Below, piece after piece: positions 26,381 to 39,173 of a stretch of 64,000 nucleotides of DNA. The notes under the pieces were generated by a model. That model worked only from the letters and a program-made list of their open reading frames with translations. It did no database searches and was not told the origin of the DNA. The stretch's first letter is position 1. Every line of letters starts with the position of its first letter. The translations under genes were made by a program, and so were the position numbers. Source of the DNA: Calliopsis andreniformis (Eukaryota; Arthropoda; Insecta; Hymenoptera; Andrenidae); NCBI RefSeq assembly GCF_051401765.1, contig NW_027480464.1, positions 3,739,473 to 3,803,472 on the forward strand. The letters run 5' to 3'.

Positions 26381-28909
26381 CAATCCTCAATCCTCAATCC
26401 TCAATCCTCAATCGTCAGTCTTCAATCCTCAATACTCAATCTTCAATCCTCAATACTCAATCCTCAATCCTCATTCTTCAATCCTCAATACCCAATCCTC
26501 AATCCTCAATCTATAATCCTCAATCCTCAATCCTCAATTCTCAATCCCCAGTCCTCAGTCCTCAGTCCTCAAACCTCAATCCTCAACCCTCATTCCTCAT
26601 CCTCAATCCTCAATCCTCAATCTTCAATCCTCAATCCTCAATACTTAATCTTCAATCCTCAATCCTCAATTCTCAATCCTCAATCCTCAATCCTCAATCC
26701 TCAATCCTCAATCCTCAATCCTCAATTGTCCGTCTTCAATCCTCAATACTTAATCTTCAATCCTCAATCCTCAATCCGCAATCCTCAATCTTCAATCCTC
26801 AATCCTCAATCCTCAATCCTCAATCCTCAATCTTCAATCCTCAATACTCAATATTCAATCCTCAATCCTCAATCCTCAATCCTCAATTCCCAATCCTCAT
26901 CCTTCAATCCTCAATACCGAATCCTCAATCTTCAATCCTCAATCCTCAATCCTCAATTCTCAATCTTCAATCCTCAATCCTCAATCCTCATTCTTCAATC
27001 CTCAATACCTAATCCTCAATCCTCAATCTATAATCCTCAACCCTCAATCCTCAATTCGTAATTCTCAATCCTCAGTCCTCATTCTTCAATCCTCAATACC
27101 CAATCCTCAATCCTCAATCTATAATCCTCAATCCTCAATCCTCAATTCTCAATCCTCAACCCTCAGTCCTCAGTCCTCAAACCTCAATCCTCAACCCTCA
27201 TTCCTCATCCTCAATCCTCAATCCTCAACCTTCAATCCTCAATCCTCAATCCTCAATACTCAATCCTCAATCCTCATTCTTCAATCCTCAATACCCAATC
27301 CTCAATCTTCAATCCTCAATCCTCAATCCTCAATTCTCAATCCTCAATCCTCAATTTTCAATCCTCATTCTTCAATCCTCAATCCTCAACCCTCAACCAT
27401 CATCGTCAATCCTCAATCCTCAATCTTCAATCCTCAATCCTCAATACTTAATCTTCAATCCTCAATCTTCAATTCTCAATCCTCAATCCTCAATCCCCAA
27501 TCCTCAATCCTCAATCTTCAATCCTCAATACTCAATCTTCAATCCTCAATCCTCAATCCTCAATCCTCAATCCTCATCCTTCAATCCTCAACACCCAATC
27601 CTCAATCTTCAATCCTCAATCCTCAATCCGCAATCCTCAATCTTCAATCCTCAATCCTCAATCCTCAATCCTCACTTCTCAATCTTCTATCCTCAATACT
27701 CAATCTTCAATCCTCAATCCTCAATCCTCAATCCTCAATCCTCAATCCTCAATCATCAATCTTCAATCCTCAATACTCAATCTTCAATCCTCAATCCTCA
27801 ATCTTCAATCCTCAATCCTCATTCTTCAATCCTCAATACCCAATCCTCAATCTTCAATCCTCAATCCTCAATCCTCAACCCTCAATACTCAGTCTTCAAT
27901 CCTCAATCCTCAATCGTCAACCCTCAATTTTCAATCCTCATTCTTCAATCCTCAATACCCGATACTCAACCTTCAATCCTCAATCCTCAATCCTCAATCC
28001 TCAATTCTCAATCCTCAATCCTGAGTCCTCAGTCCTCAAACCTCAATCCTCAACCCTCAGCCCTCATTGTCAATCCTCGATGTTCAATCCTCAATCCTCA
28101 ATCATCAATGCTCGATACTCAATCTTCAATCCTCAATCCTCAATTCTCAATCCTCAATCCTCAATCCTCAATCCTCAATCCTCAATCCTCGATCCTCAAT
28201 CGTCAGTCTACAATTCTTAATACTCAATCTTCAATCCTCAATCCTCAATCCCCAATCCTCAATCCTCATTCTTCAATCCTCAATACCCAATCCTCAGTCC
28301 TCAATCCTTAATCCTCAATCCATAATCCTCAACTCTCAATCCTCAATTCTCAGTCCTCAGTCCTCAAACCTCAATCCTCAACCCTCATTCCTCATCCTCA
28401 ATCCTCAATCCTCAATCTTCAATCCTCAATCCTCAATCCTCAATCCTCAATACTCAATCTTCAATCCTCAATGCTCAATTCTCAATCCTCAATCCTCAAT
28501 CCTCAATCCTCAATCCTCAATCCTCAATCCTCAATTGTCAGTCTTCAATCCTCAATACATAATCTTCAATCCTCAATCCTCAATCCGCAATCGTCAATCT
28601 TCAATCCTCAACTCTCAACCCTCAATCCTCAATCCTCAATCTTCAATCCTCAATACTAAATCTTCAATCCTCAATCCTCAATCGTCAATCCTCAATCCTC
28701 AATCCTCAATCCTCAATCCTGAATATTCAATCCTCAATACTCAATCTGCAATCCTCAATCCTAAATCCTCAATCCTCAATCCTCATTCTTCAACCCTCAA
28801 TCCTCAATCCTCAGCCTTCAATCCTCAATACTCAGTCTTCAATCCTCAATCCTCAGTCCTCAAACCCCAGTTCTGAATCCTTAATCCTGAATCCTTAATC
28901 CTCGGCCCT

Positions 28910-29069
28910 CAGTCCTCAACAATCAGTCGTCTATCCTCAATCCTCAATAGAATATCCTCAATTCACAGTTTTCAATACTCAATACTCAATCTGCAATCTT
29001 CAAACCTCTATCCACAAACGTCAATTATCATCACTCAACCCTCAACACTCAGTCCTCAATGTTCAATCC
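28910..29069. repeat. A landmark, subtype K, last of left domain
   Basis: The core is at 28949. It ends the D-S-S3-K series that began at 25.0 kb, after an unusually long 2.9 kb gap filled by heptamers. The lead has CAAACCCCAGTTCTG, which is shared with the K copies at 22.98, 33.0, 38.0, 39.2, 39.9, 47.9 and 62.9 kb. Confidence 0.88.
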
Positions 29070-29339
29070 TCAATCCTCAATCCTCAATCCTCAATCCTCA
29101 ACCTTCAATCCTCAATACTCAATCTTCAATCCTCAATCCTCAATCCTCAATCCTCATCCTTCAATCCTCAATACCCAATCCTCAATCTTCAATCCTCAAC
29201 CCTCAATCCTCAATACTCAATCTTCAATCCTCAATCCTCAATCCTCATTCTTCAATCCTCAATACCCAATCCTCAATACTCAATCTATAATCCTCAACCC
29301 TCAATCCTCAATTCTCAATCCTCAATCCTCAGTCCTCAT

Positions 29340-31252
29340 TCTTCAATCCTCAATACCCAATCCTCAATCCTCAATCTATAATACTCAATCCTCAATCCTC
29401 AATTCTCAATCCTCAATCCTCAATCCTCAGTCCTCAAACCTCAATCCTCAACCCTGATTACTCATCCTCAATCCTCAATCCTCAACCTTCAATCATCAAT
29501 CCTCAATCCTCAATCCTCAATCCTCAATCCTCATTCTTCAATCCTCAATGCCCAATCCTCAATCTTCAATCCTCAATCCTCAATCCTCAATTCTCAATCC
29601 TCAATCCTCAATTTTCAATCCTCATTCTTCAAACCTCAATCCTCAACCCTCAACCATCATCGTCAATCCTCAATCTTCTATCCTCAATCCTCAATCTTCA
29701 GTGCTCAATACACAATCTTCAATCCTCAATCCTCAATTCTCAGTCCTCAGTCCTCAAACCTCAATCCTCAACCCTGATTCCTCATCCTCAATCCTCAATT
29801 CTCAACCTTCAATCCTCAATCCTCAATCCTCAATCCTCAATCCTCAATCCTCATTCTTCAATCCTCAATGCCCAATCCTCAATCTTCAATCCTCAATCCT
29901 CAATCCTCAATCCTCAATCCTCAATCCTCAATCCTCAATCCTCTATCATCAATCGTCAGTCTTCAATCCTCAATACTCAATCTTCAATCCTCAATCCTCA
30001 ATACTCAATCCTCAATCCGCATTCTTCAATCCTCAATACCCAATGCTCAATCCTCAATCTTTAATCCTCAATCCTCAATCCTCAATTCTCAATCCTCAAT
30101 CCTCAATCCTCAGTCCTCAAACCTCAATCCTCAACCCTCAGCCCTCATCGTCAATCCTCAATCTTCAATCCCCAATCCTCAATCTTCAATGCTCTATACT
30201 CAATCTTCAATACTCAATCCTCAATTCTCAATCCTCAATCCTCAATCCTCACTCCTCAATCCTCAATCCTCAATCATCAATCGTCAGTCTTCAATCCTCA
30301 ATACCCAATCCTCAATCCTCAATCTATAATACTCAATCCTCAATCCTCAATTCTCAATCCTCAATCCTCAATCCTCAGTCCTCAAACCTCAATCCTCAAC
30401 CCTGATTACTCATCCTCAATCCTCAATCCTCAACCTTCAATCATCAATCCTCAATCCTCAATCCTCAATCCTCAATCCTCATTCTTCAATCCTCAATGCC
30501 CAATCCTCAATCTTCAATCCTCAATCCTCAATCCTCAATTCTCAATTCTCAATCCTCAATTTTCAATCCTCATTCTTCAAACCTCAATCCTCAACCCTCA
30601 ACCATCATCGTCAATCCTCAATCTTCTATCCTCAATCCTCAATCTTCAGTGCTCAATACACAATCTTCAATCCTCAATCCTCAATTCTCAGTCCTCAGTC
30701 CTCAAACCTCAATCCTCAACCCTGATTCCTCATCCTCAATCCTCAATCCTCAACCTTCAATCCTCAATCCTCAATCCTCAATCCTCAATCCTCTATCCTC
30801 ATTCTTCAATCCTCAATGCCCAATCCTCAATCTTCAATCCTCAATCCTCAATCCTCAATCCTCAATCCTCAATCCTCAATCCTCAATCCTCTATCATCAA
30901 TCGTCAGTCTTCAATCCTCAATACTCAATCTTCAATCCTCAATCCTCAATACTCAATCCTCAATCCGCATTCTTCAATCCTCAATACCCAATGCTCAATC
31001 CTCAATCTTTAATCCTCAATCCTCAATCCTCAATTCTCAATCCTCAATCCTCAATCCTCAGTCCTCAAACCTCAATCCTCAACCCTCAGCCCTCATCGTC
31101 AATCCTCAATCTTCAATCCCCAATCCTCAATCTTCAATGCTCTATACTCAATCTTCAATACTCAATCCTCAATTCTCAATCCTCAATCCTCAATCCTCAC
31201 TCCTCAATCCTCAATCCTCAATCATCAATCGTCAGTCTTCAATCCTCAATAC
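29340..31252. repeat. 948 bp tandem duplication
   Basis: Two head-to-tail copies lie at about 29,340-30,287 and 30,288-31,235, with the repeat match running on to about 31,252. Every rare variant recurs at +948, for example CCCTGATTACTC, TCAGTGCTCAATACAC and CTCTATCATCAATCG. At the joint both copies share a 16-17 bp string (TCTTCAATCCTCAATAC), a plausible exchange point. The few differences include CAATTCTCAACC versus CAATCCTCAACC (about 29,806 and 30,754). 948 is not a multiple of 7. No A, B or C landmark lies inside. Confidence 0.9.
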
Positions 31253-31803
31253 TCAATCTTCAATCCTCAATCCTCAATACTCAATCCTCAATCCGCATTC
31301 TTCAATCCTCAATGCCCAATCCTCAATCTTCAATCCTCAATCCTCAATCCTCAACCTTCAATCATCAATCCTCAATCCTCGATCCTGAATCCTCAATCCT
31401 CATTCTTCAATCCTCAATACCCAATCCTCAATCCTCAATCTTTAATCCTCAATCCTCAATCCTCAATTCTCAATCCTCAATCCTCAGTCCTCAGTACTCA
31501 AACCTCAGCCCTCAACGCTCATCCCTCATCCTCAATCCTCAATCCTCCATCTTCAACCCTCAATACTCAGTCCCCAATCCTCAATCTTCAAACCTCAACC
31601 CTCAATTCTCAATCCTCAATCATCAATCCTCAATCCTCAATCCTCAATCCTCAATCCTCAACCGTCAATCTTCAATCCTCAGACCTCAAACATCAATACT
31701 CAACCCTCAGTCCTCGTCCTCAATCCACAACGATCAATCCTCAACGCTCAACCATCAGTCCTCAATACTCAACCATCAATCCTCAATTCTCAATACTCAA
31801 TAG
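30496..31803 (+). other. 435-codon open frame, judged non-coding
   Basis: The frame crosses the second 948 bp copy and runs into the B landmark, stopping at the TAG of CAATAGAATATCC. It contains only S-S-I-L-N-P-Q-like heptads. Its start is the TCAATGCCC variant, which also occurs 948 bp earlier. Length comes from the chance absence of TAATCC and TGAATCC variants in this frame. Confidence 0.82.
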
Positions 31804-32202
31804 AATATCCTGAACTCTCATGGTTCAATACTCAATCCACAATATTCAATAATCAAACCTCAATCCTCAAACATCTATTCTCAACACTCAATCCTCAACA
31901 CTCAGTCCTCTCACTTCAATCCTCCATCCTGAACCCTCAATCCTCAAGCGTCAACCCTCAATCCTCAATACTCAACCCTCAATCCTCAGTCCTCAAACCT
32001 CAATCCCGAATCCTCAATCCTGAATCCTCAATCTACAGCCCTCAGTCCTCAACAATCAATTGTCAATCGTCAAACCTCACTAGAATATCCTCACATCTCA
32101 ATCCTCAATCCTCGATCCTGAGACCTCAAACATCAATACTCAACCCTCAGTCCTCGTCCTCAATCCACAACACTCAATCCTCAATACTCAATCATCAACA
32201 CT
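31763..32202. repeat. B-C block, first copy
   Basis: The B core AGAATATCCTGAACTCTCAT is at 31802 and the C core AGAATATCCTCACATCTC at 32082. In C the lead reads CGTCAAACCTCACTAG, a form seen again only at 37,065. The next A landmark is 971 bp on, not 600. The stretch from about 31,385 to 33,180 recurs at 36,378-38,175 (offset 4,993). Confidence 0.9.
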
Positions 32203-33013
32203 CAATCCTCAACCCTCAATAGTCAATCTTCAATCCTCAACCCTCAATCCTCAATCCTCAGCCTTCAATCCTCAATACTCAATCTTCAATCCTCAATCCT
32301 CAATCCTCAATTCTCAATCCTCAATCCTCAATTTTCAATCCTCATTCTTCAATCCTCAATCCTCAACCCTCAACCATCATCGTCAATCCTCAATCCTCAA
32401 TCTTCAATCCTCAATCCTCAATACTTAATCTTCAATCCTCAATCCTCAATTCTCAATCCTCAATCCTCAATCCTCAATCCTCAGTCCTCAATCCTCAATC
32501 CTCAATCTTCAATCCTCAATACTCAATCTTCAATCCTCAATCCTCAATCCTCAACCCTCAATCCTCATCCTTCAATCCTCAATACCCAACCCTCAATCTT
32601 CAATCCTCAATCCTCAATCCGCAATCCTCAATCTTCAATCCTCAATCCTCAATCCTCAATCCTCACTTCTCAATCTTCAATCCTCAATACTCAATCTTCA
32701 ATCCTCAATCCTCAATCCTCAATCCTCAATCCTCAATCCTCAATCATCAATCTTCAATCCTCAATACTCAATCTTCAATCCTCAATACTCAATCCTCAAT
32801 CCTCAATCCTCATTCTTCAATCCTCAATACCCAATCCTCAATCTTCAATGCTCAATCCTCAATCCTCAACCCTCAATAGTCAATCTTCAATCCTCAACCC
32901 TCAATCCTCAATCCTCAGCCTTCAATCATCAATACTCAGTCTTCAATCCTCAATCCTCAGTCCTCAAACCCCAGTTCTGAATCCTTAATCCTGAATCCTT
33001 AATCCTCGGCCCT

Positions 33014-33173
33014 CAGTCCTCAACAATCAGTCGTCTATCCTCAATCCTCAATAGAATATCCTCAATTCACAGTTTTCAATACTCAATACTCAATCTGCAA
33101 TCTTCAAACCTCTATCCACAAACGTCAATTATCATCACTCAACCCTCAACACTCAGTCCTCAATGTTCAATCC
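33014..33173. repeat. A landmark, subtype K
   Basis: The core is at 33053, 971 bp after the C core at 32082. The 1.2 kb that follows recurs at 48.0-49.2 kb and at 63.0-64.0 kb. Confidence 0.88.
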
Positions 33174-34507
33174 TCAATCCTCAATCCTCAATCCTCAATC
33201 TTCAATCCTCGATACTCAATCTTCAATCCTCAATCCTCAATCCTCAATCCTCAATCCTCATCCTTCAATCCGCAATACCCAATCCTCAATCTTCAATCCT
33301 CAATCCTCAATCCTCAATACTCAATCTTCAATCCTCAATCCTCAATCCTCATTCTTCAATCCTCAATACCCAATCCTCAATCCTCAATCTATAATCCTCA
33401 ACCCTCAACCCTCAATTCTCAATCCTCAATCCTCAGTCCTCATTCTTCAATCCCCAATACCCAATCCTCAATCCTCAATCTATAATACTCAATCCTCAAT
33501 CCTCAATTCTCAATCCGCAATCCTCAGTCCTCAGTCCTCAAACCTCAATCCTCAACCCTGATTACTCATCGTCAATCCTCAATCCTCAACCTTCAATCAT
33601 CAATCCTCAATCCTCAATCCTCAATCCTCAATCCTCAATCTTTAATCCTCAATCCTCAATCCTCAATCCTCAATCTTCAATCCTCAATACTCAATCTTCA
33701 ATCCTCAATCCACAATCCTCAATCCTCAATCCTCATTCTTCAATCCTCAATACCCAATCCTCAATCTTCAATCCTCAATCCTCAATCCTCAATTCTCAAT
33801 CCTCGATCCTCCATTTTCAATCCTCATTCTTCAATCCTCAATACCCAATACTCAATCTTCAATCCTCAATCCTCAATCCTCAATCCTCAATTCTCAATCC
33901 TCAATTCTCAGTCCTCAGACCTCAAACCTCAATCCTCAACACTCAACCCTCATCGTCAATCCTCAATCCTCAATCCTCAATCCTCTATCTTCAATCCTCA
34001 ATACTCAATCTTCAATCCTCAATCCACAATCCTCAATCCTCAATCCTCATTCTTCAATCCTCAATACCCAATCCTCAATCTTCAATCCTCAATCCTCAAT
34101 ACTCAATCTTCAATCCTCAATCCTCAATCCTGAATCCTCAATCCTCATTCTTCAATCCTCAATACCCAATCCTCAATCCTCAATCTTTAATCCTCAATCC
34201 TCAATCCTCAATTCTCAATCCTCAATCCTCAGTCCTCAGTACTCAAACCTCAGCCCTCAACCCTCATCCCTCATCCTCAATCCTCAATCCTCCATCTTCA
34301 ACCCTCAATACTCAGTCCCCAATCCTCAATCTTCAAACCTCAACCCTCAATTCTCAGTCCTCAATCATCAATCCTCAATGCTCAATCCTCAATCCTCAAT
34401 CCTCAACCGTCAATCTTCAATCCCCAGACCTCAAACATCAATACTCAACCCTCAGTCCTCGTCCTCAATACACAACCATCAATCCTCAACCCTCAACCAT
34501 CAGTCCT

Positions 34508-35547
34508 CAATACTCAACCATCAATCCTCAATTCTCAATACTCAATAGAATATCCTGAACTCTCATGGTTCAATACTCAATCCACAATATTCAATAATCA
34601 AACCTCAATCCTCAAACATCTATTCTCAACACTCAATCCTCAACACTCAGTCCTCTCACTTCAATCCTCCATCCTCAACCCTCAATCCTCAAGCGTCAAC
34701 CCTCAATCCTCAATACTCAACCCTCAATCCTCAGTCCTCAAACCTCAATCCCGAATCCTCAATCCTGAATCCTCAATCTACAGCCCTCAGTCCTCAACAA
34801 ACAATTGTCAATCGTCAATCCTCAATAGAATATCCTCACATCTCAATCCTCAATCCTCGATTCTCAGACCTCAAACATCAATACTCAACCCTCAGTCCTC
34901 GTCCTCAATCCACAACACTCAATCCTCAATACTCAATCATCAACACTCAATCCTCAATGTTCAATCTGCGATACCCAATCCTCAATGTTCTATCCTCAAT
35001 CCTCAATCCTCAATCATGAATCTTCAATCCTCAATACTCAATCTTCAATCCTCAATCCTCATTTCTCAATCCTCAATCCTCAATCCTCAATCCTCAATCC
35101 TCAGTCCTCAATCCTCAATAATCAGTCTTCAATCCTCAATACTCAATCTTCAATCCTCAATCCTCAATCCTCAATCCTCAACTCTCATTCTTCAATCCTC
35201 AATACCCAATCCTCAATCTTCAGTCCTCAATCCTCAATCCTCAATTCTCAATAGTCAATCTTCAATCCTCAATCCTCAATCCCCAGTCCTCAGTCTTCAA
35301 TCATCAATACTCAATTTCAATCATCAATCCTCAGTCCTCAAACCTCAATTCTGAATCCTCAATCCTGAATCCTTAATCCTCGGCCCTCAGTCCTCAACAA
35401 TCAGTTGTCAATCCTCAATCCTCAATAGAATATCCTCAATTCACAGTTTTCAATACTCAATACTCAATCTGCAATCTTCAAACCTCTATCCACAAACGTC
35501 AATTCTCATCACTCAACCCTCAACACTCAGTCCACAATGTTCAATCC
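34508..35547. repeat. B-C-A block
   Basis: Cores are B 34547, C 34827 and A (subtype S) 35427, giving the 280 and 600 bp spacings. The C part has CAACAAACAATTGTC and CTCGATTCTCAG. It is followed by the CAATCTGCGATACCC string that marks the 600 bp class. The C-A part is copied at 49.3-50.1 kb, where B is missing. Confidence 0.9.
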
Positions 35548-36796
35548 TCAATCCTCAATCCTCAATCCTCAATCGTCAATCTTCAACCCTCAATACTCAA
35601 TCTTCAATCCTCAATCTTTAATCCTCAATCCTCAATCCTCAATCCTCAATCTTCAATCCTCAATACTCAATCTTCAATCCTCAATCCACAATCCTCAATC
35701 CTCAATCCTCATTCTTCAATCCTCAATACCCAATCCTCAATCTTCAATCCTCAATCCTCAATCGTCAATTCTCAATCCTCGATCCTCCATTTTCAATCCT
35801 CATTCTTCAATCCTCAATACCCAATACTCAATCATCAATCCTCAATCCTCAATCCTCAATCCTCAATTCTCAATCCTCAATTCTCAGTCCTCAGACCTCA
35901 AACCTCAATCCTCAACACTCAACCCTCATCGTCGATCCTCAATCCTCAATCCTCAATCCTCAATCTTCAATCCTCAATACTCAATCTTCAATCCTCAATC
36001 CACAATCCTCAATCCTCAATCCTCATTCGTCAATCCTCAATACCCAATCCTCAATCTTCAATCCTCAATCCTCAATACTCATTCTTCAATCCTCAATACT
36101 CAATCTTCAATCCTCAATCCTCAATCCTCAATCCTCAATTCTCAATCCTCAATTCTCAGTCCTCAGACCTCAAACCTCAATCCTCAACACTCAACCCTCA
36201 TCGTCAGTCCTCAATCCTCAATCCTCAATCCTCAATCTTCAATCCTCAATACTCAATCTTCAATCCTCAATCCACAATCCTCAATCCTCAATCCTCATTC
36301 TTCAATCCTCAATACCCAATCCTCAATCTTCAATCCTCAATCCTCAATACTCAATCTTCAATCCTCAATCCTCAATCCTGAATCCTCAATCCTCATTCTT
36401 CAATCCTCAATACCCAATCCTCAATCCTCAATCTTTAATCCTCAATCCTCAATCCTCAATTCTCAATCCTCAATCCTCAGTCCTGAGTACTCAAACCTCA
36501 GCCCTCAACCCTCATCCCTCATCCTCAATCCTCAATCCTCCATCTTCAGCCCTCAATACTCAGTCCCCAATCCTCAATCTTCAAACCTCAACCCTCAATT
36601 CTCAATCCTCAATCATCAATCCTCAATCCTCAATCCTCAATCCTCAATCCTCAACCGTCAATCTTCAATCCTCAGACCTCAAACATCAATACTCAACCCT
36701 CAGTCCTCGTCCTCAATCCACAACCATCAATCCTCAACCCTCAACCATCAGTCCTCAATACTCAACCATCAATCCTCAATTCTCAATACTCAATAG
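35537..36796 (+). other. 419-codon open frame, judged non-coding
   Basis: The frame is made only of heptads like the other frames. It starts at the CAATGTTCAATCC end of an A landmark and stops at the TAG of the next B landmark. Many frames share these two positions because the landmarks supply ATG (CAATGTTC) and TAG (CAATAGAATATCC). Frame ends therefore recur at landmark positions without any gene being present. Confidence 0.82.
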
Positions 36797-37195
36797 AATA
36801 TCCTGAACTCTCATGGTTCAATACTCAATCCACAATATTCAATAATCAAACCTCAATCCTCAAACATCTATTCTCAACACTCAATCCTCAACACTCAGTC
36901 CTCTCACTTCAATCCTCCATCCTCAACCCTCAATCCTCAAGCGTCAACCCTCAATCCTCAATACTCAACCCTCAATCCTCAGTCCTCAAACCTCAATCCC
37001 GAATCCTCAATCCTGAATCCTCAATCTACAGCCCTCAGTCCTCAACAATCAATTGTCAATCGTCAAACCTCACTAGAATATCCTCACATCTCAATCCTCA
37101 ATCCTCGATCCTCAGACCTCAAACATCAATACTCAACCCTCAGTCCTCGTCCTCAATCCACAACACTCAATCCTCAATACTCAATCATCAACACT
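36756..37195. repeat. B-C block, second of the 971 bp class
   Basis: Cores are at 36795 and 37075. The CACTAGAATATCC core of C matches the copy at 32.08 kb. CTCGATCCTCAG here replaces CTCGATCCTGAG there. Confidence 0.9.
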
Positions 37196-38006
37196 CAATC
37201 CTCAACCCTCAATAGTCAATCTTCAATCCTCAACCCTCAATCCTCAATCCTCAGCCTTCAATCCTCAATACTCAATCTTCAATCCTCAATCCTCAATCCT
37301 CAATTCTCAATCCTCAATCCTCAATTTTCAATCCTCATTCTTCAATCCTCAATCCTCAACCTTCAACCATCATCGTCAATCCTCAATCCTCAATCTTCAA
37401 TCCTCAATCCTCAATACTTAATCTTCAATCCTCAATCCTCAATTCTCAATCCTCAATCCTCAATCCTCAATCCTCAGTCCTCAATCCTCAATCCTCAATC
37501 TTCAATCCTCAATACTCAATCTTCAATCCTCAATCCTCAATCCTCAACCCTCAATCCTCATCCTTCAATCCTCAATACCCAACCCTCAATCTTCAATCCT
37601 CAATCCTCAATCCGCAATCCTCAATCTTCAATCCTCAATCCTCAATCCTCAATCCTCACTTCTCAATCTTCAATCCTAAATACTCAATCTTCAATCCTCA
37701 ATCCTCAATCCTCAATCCTCAATCCTCAATCCTCTATCATCAATCTTCAATCCTCAATACTCAATCTTCAATCCTCAATACGCAATCCTCAATCCTCAAT
37801 CCTCATTCTTCAATCCTCAATACCCAATCCTCAATCTTCAATCCTCAATCCTCAATCCTCAACCCTCAATAGTCAATCTTCAATCCTCAACCCTCAATCC
37901 TCAATCCTCAGCCTTCAATCCTCAATACTCAGTCTTCAATCCTCAATCCTCAGTCCTCAAACCCCAGTTCTGAATCCTTAATCCTGAATCCTTAATCCTC
38001 GGCCCT

Positions 38007-38166
38007 CAGTCCTCAACAATCAGTCGTCTATCCTCAATCCTCAATAGAATATCCTCAATTCACAGTTTTCAATACTCAATACTCAATCTGCAATCTTGAA
38101 ACCTCTATCCACAAACGTCAATTATCATCACTCAACCCTCAACACTCAGTCCTCAATGTTCAATCC
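38007..38166. repeat. A landmark, subtype K with S3 core
   Basis: The core is at 38046, 971 bp after C. The CAATCTTGAAACC string inside is otherwise typical of S3, so this copy may be a K/S3 recombinant. Confidence 0.86.
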
Positions 38167-39173
38167 TCAATCCTCAATCCTCAATCCTCAATGCTCAATC
38201 TTCAATCCTCAATACTCAATCTTCAATCCTCAATCCTCAATCCTCAATCCTCAATCCTCATCCTTCAATCCTCAATACCCAATCCTCAATCCTCAATCTA
38301 TAATCCTCAACCCTCAATCCTCAATTCTCAATCCTCAATCCTCAGACCTCATTCTTCAATCCTCAATACCCAATCCTCAATCCTCAATCTATAATACTCA
38401 ATCCTCAATCCTCAATTCTCAATCCGCAATCCTCAGTCCTCAGTCCTCAAACCTCAATCCTCAACCCTGATTACTCATCGTCAATCCTCAATCCTCAACC
38501 TTCAATCATCAATCCTCAATCCTCAATCCTCAATCTTTAATCCTCAATCCTCAATCCTCAATCCTCAATCTTCAATCCTCAATACTCACTCTTCAATCCT
38601 CAATCCACAATCCTCAATCCTCAATCCTCATTCTTCAATCCTCAATACCCAATCCTCAATCTTCAATCCTCAATCCTCAATCCTCAATTCTCAATCCTCG
38701 ATCCTCCATTTTCAATCCTCATTCTTCAATCCTCAATACCCAATACTCAATCTTCAATCCTCAATCCTCAATCCTCAATCCTCAATTCTCAATCCTCAAT
38801 TCTCAGTCCTCAGACCTCAAACCTCAATCCTCAACACTCAACCCTCATCGTCAATCCTCAATCCTCAATCCTCAATCCTCAATCTTCAATCCTCAATACT
38901 CAATCTTCAATCCTCAATCCACAATCCTCAATCCTCAATCCTCATTCTTCAATCCTCAATACCCAATCCTCAATCTTCAATCCTCAATCCTCAATACTCA
39001 ATCTTCAATCCTCAATCCTCAATCCTGAATCCTCAATCCTCATTCTTCAATCCTCAATACCCAATCCTCAATCCTCAATCTTTAATCCTCAATCCTCAAT
39101 CCTCAATTCTCAATCCTCAATCCTCAGTCCTCAGTACTCAAACCCCAGTTCTGAATCCTTAATCCTCGGCCCT

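Larger units (their letters stand above)
1..29339. repeat. Left domain: A landmarks only
   Basis: This part holds 24 copies of the 160 bp A landmark and no B or C landmark. Landmark subtypes tend to follow the order D, S, S3, K. This order is seen at 2.1-5.1, 16.7-19.0, 20.8-23.1 (followed by an L copy at 24.3) and 25.1-28.9 kb. Incomplete versions occur at 10.6-11.1 kb (D-S only) and 13.2-14.5 kb (D-S-S3 without K). The D to S distance is 454 bp (four cases) or 461 bp (two cases), a difference of exactly one heptamer. The filler between landmarks is heptamers in recurring variant strings, for example TCATTCT-TCAATCC and then TCAATAC-CCAATCC. Confidence 0.85.
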
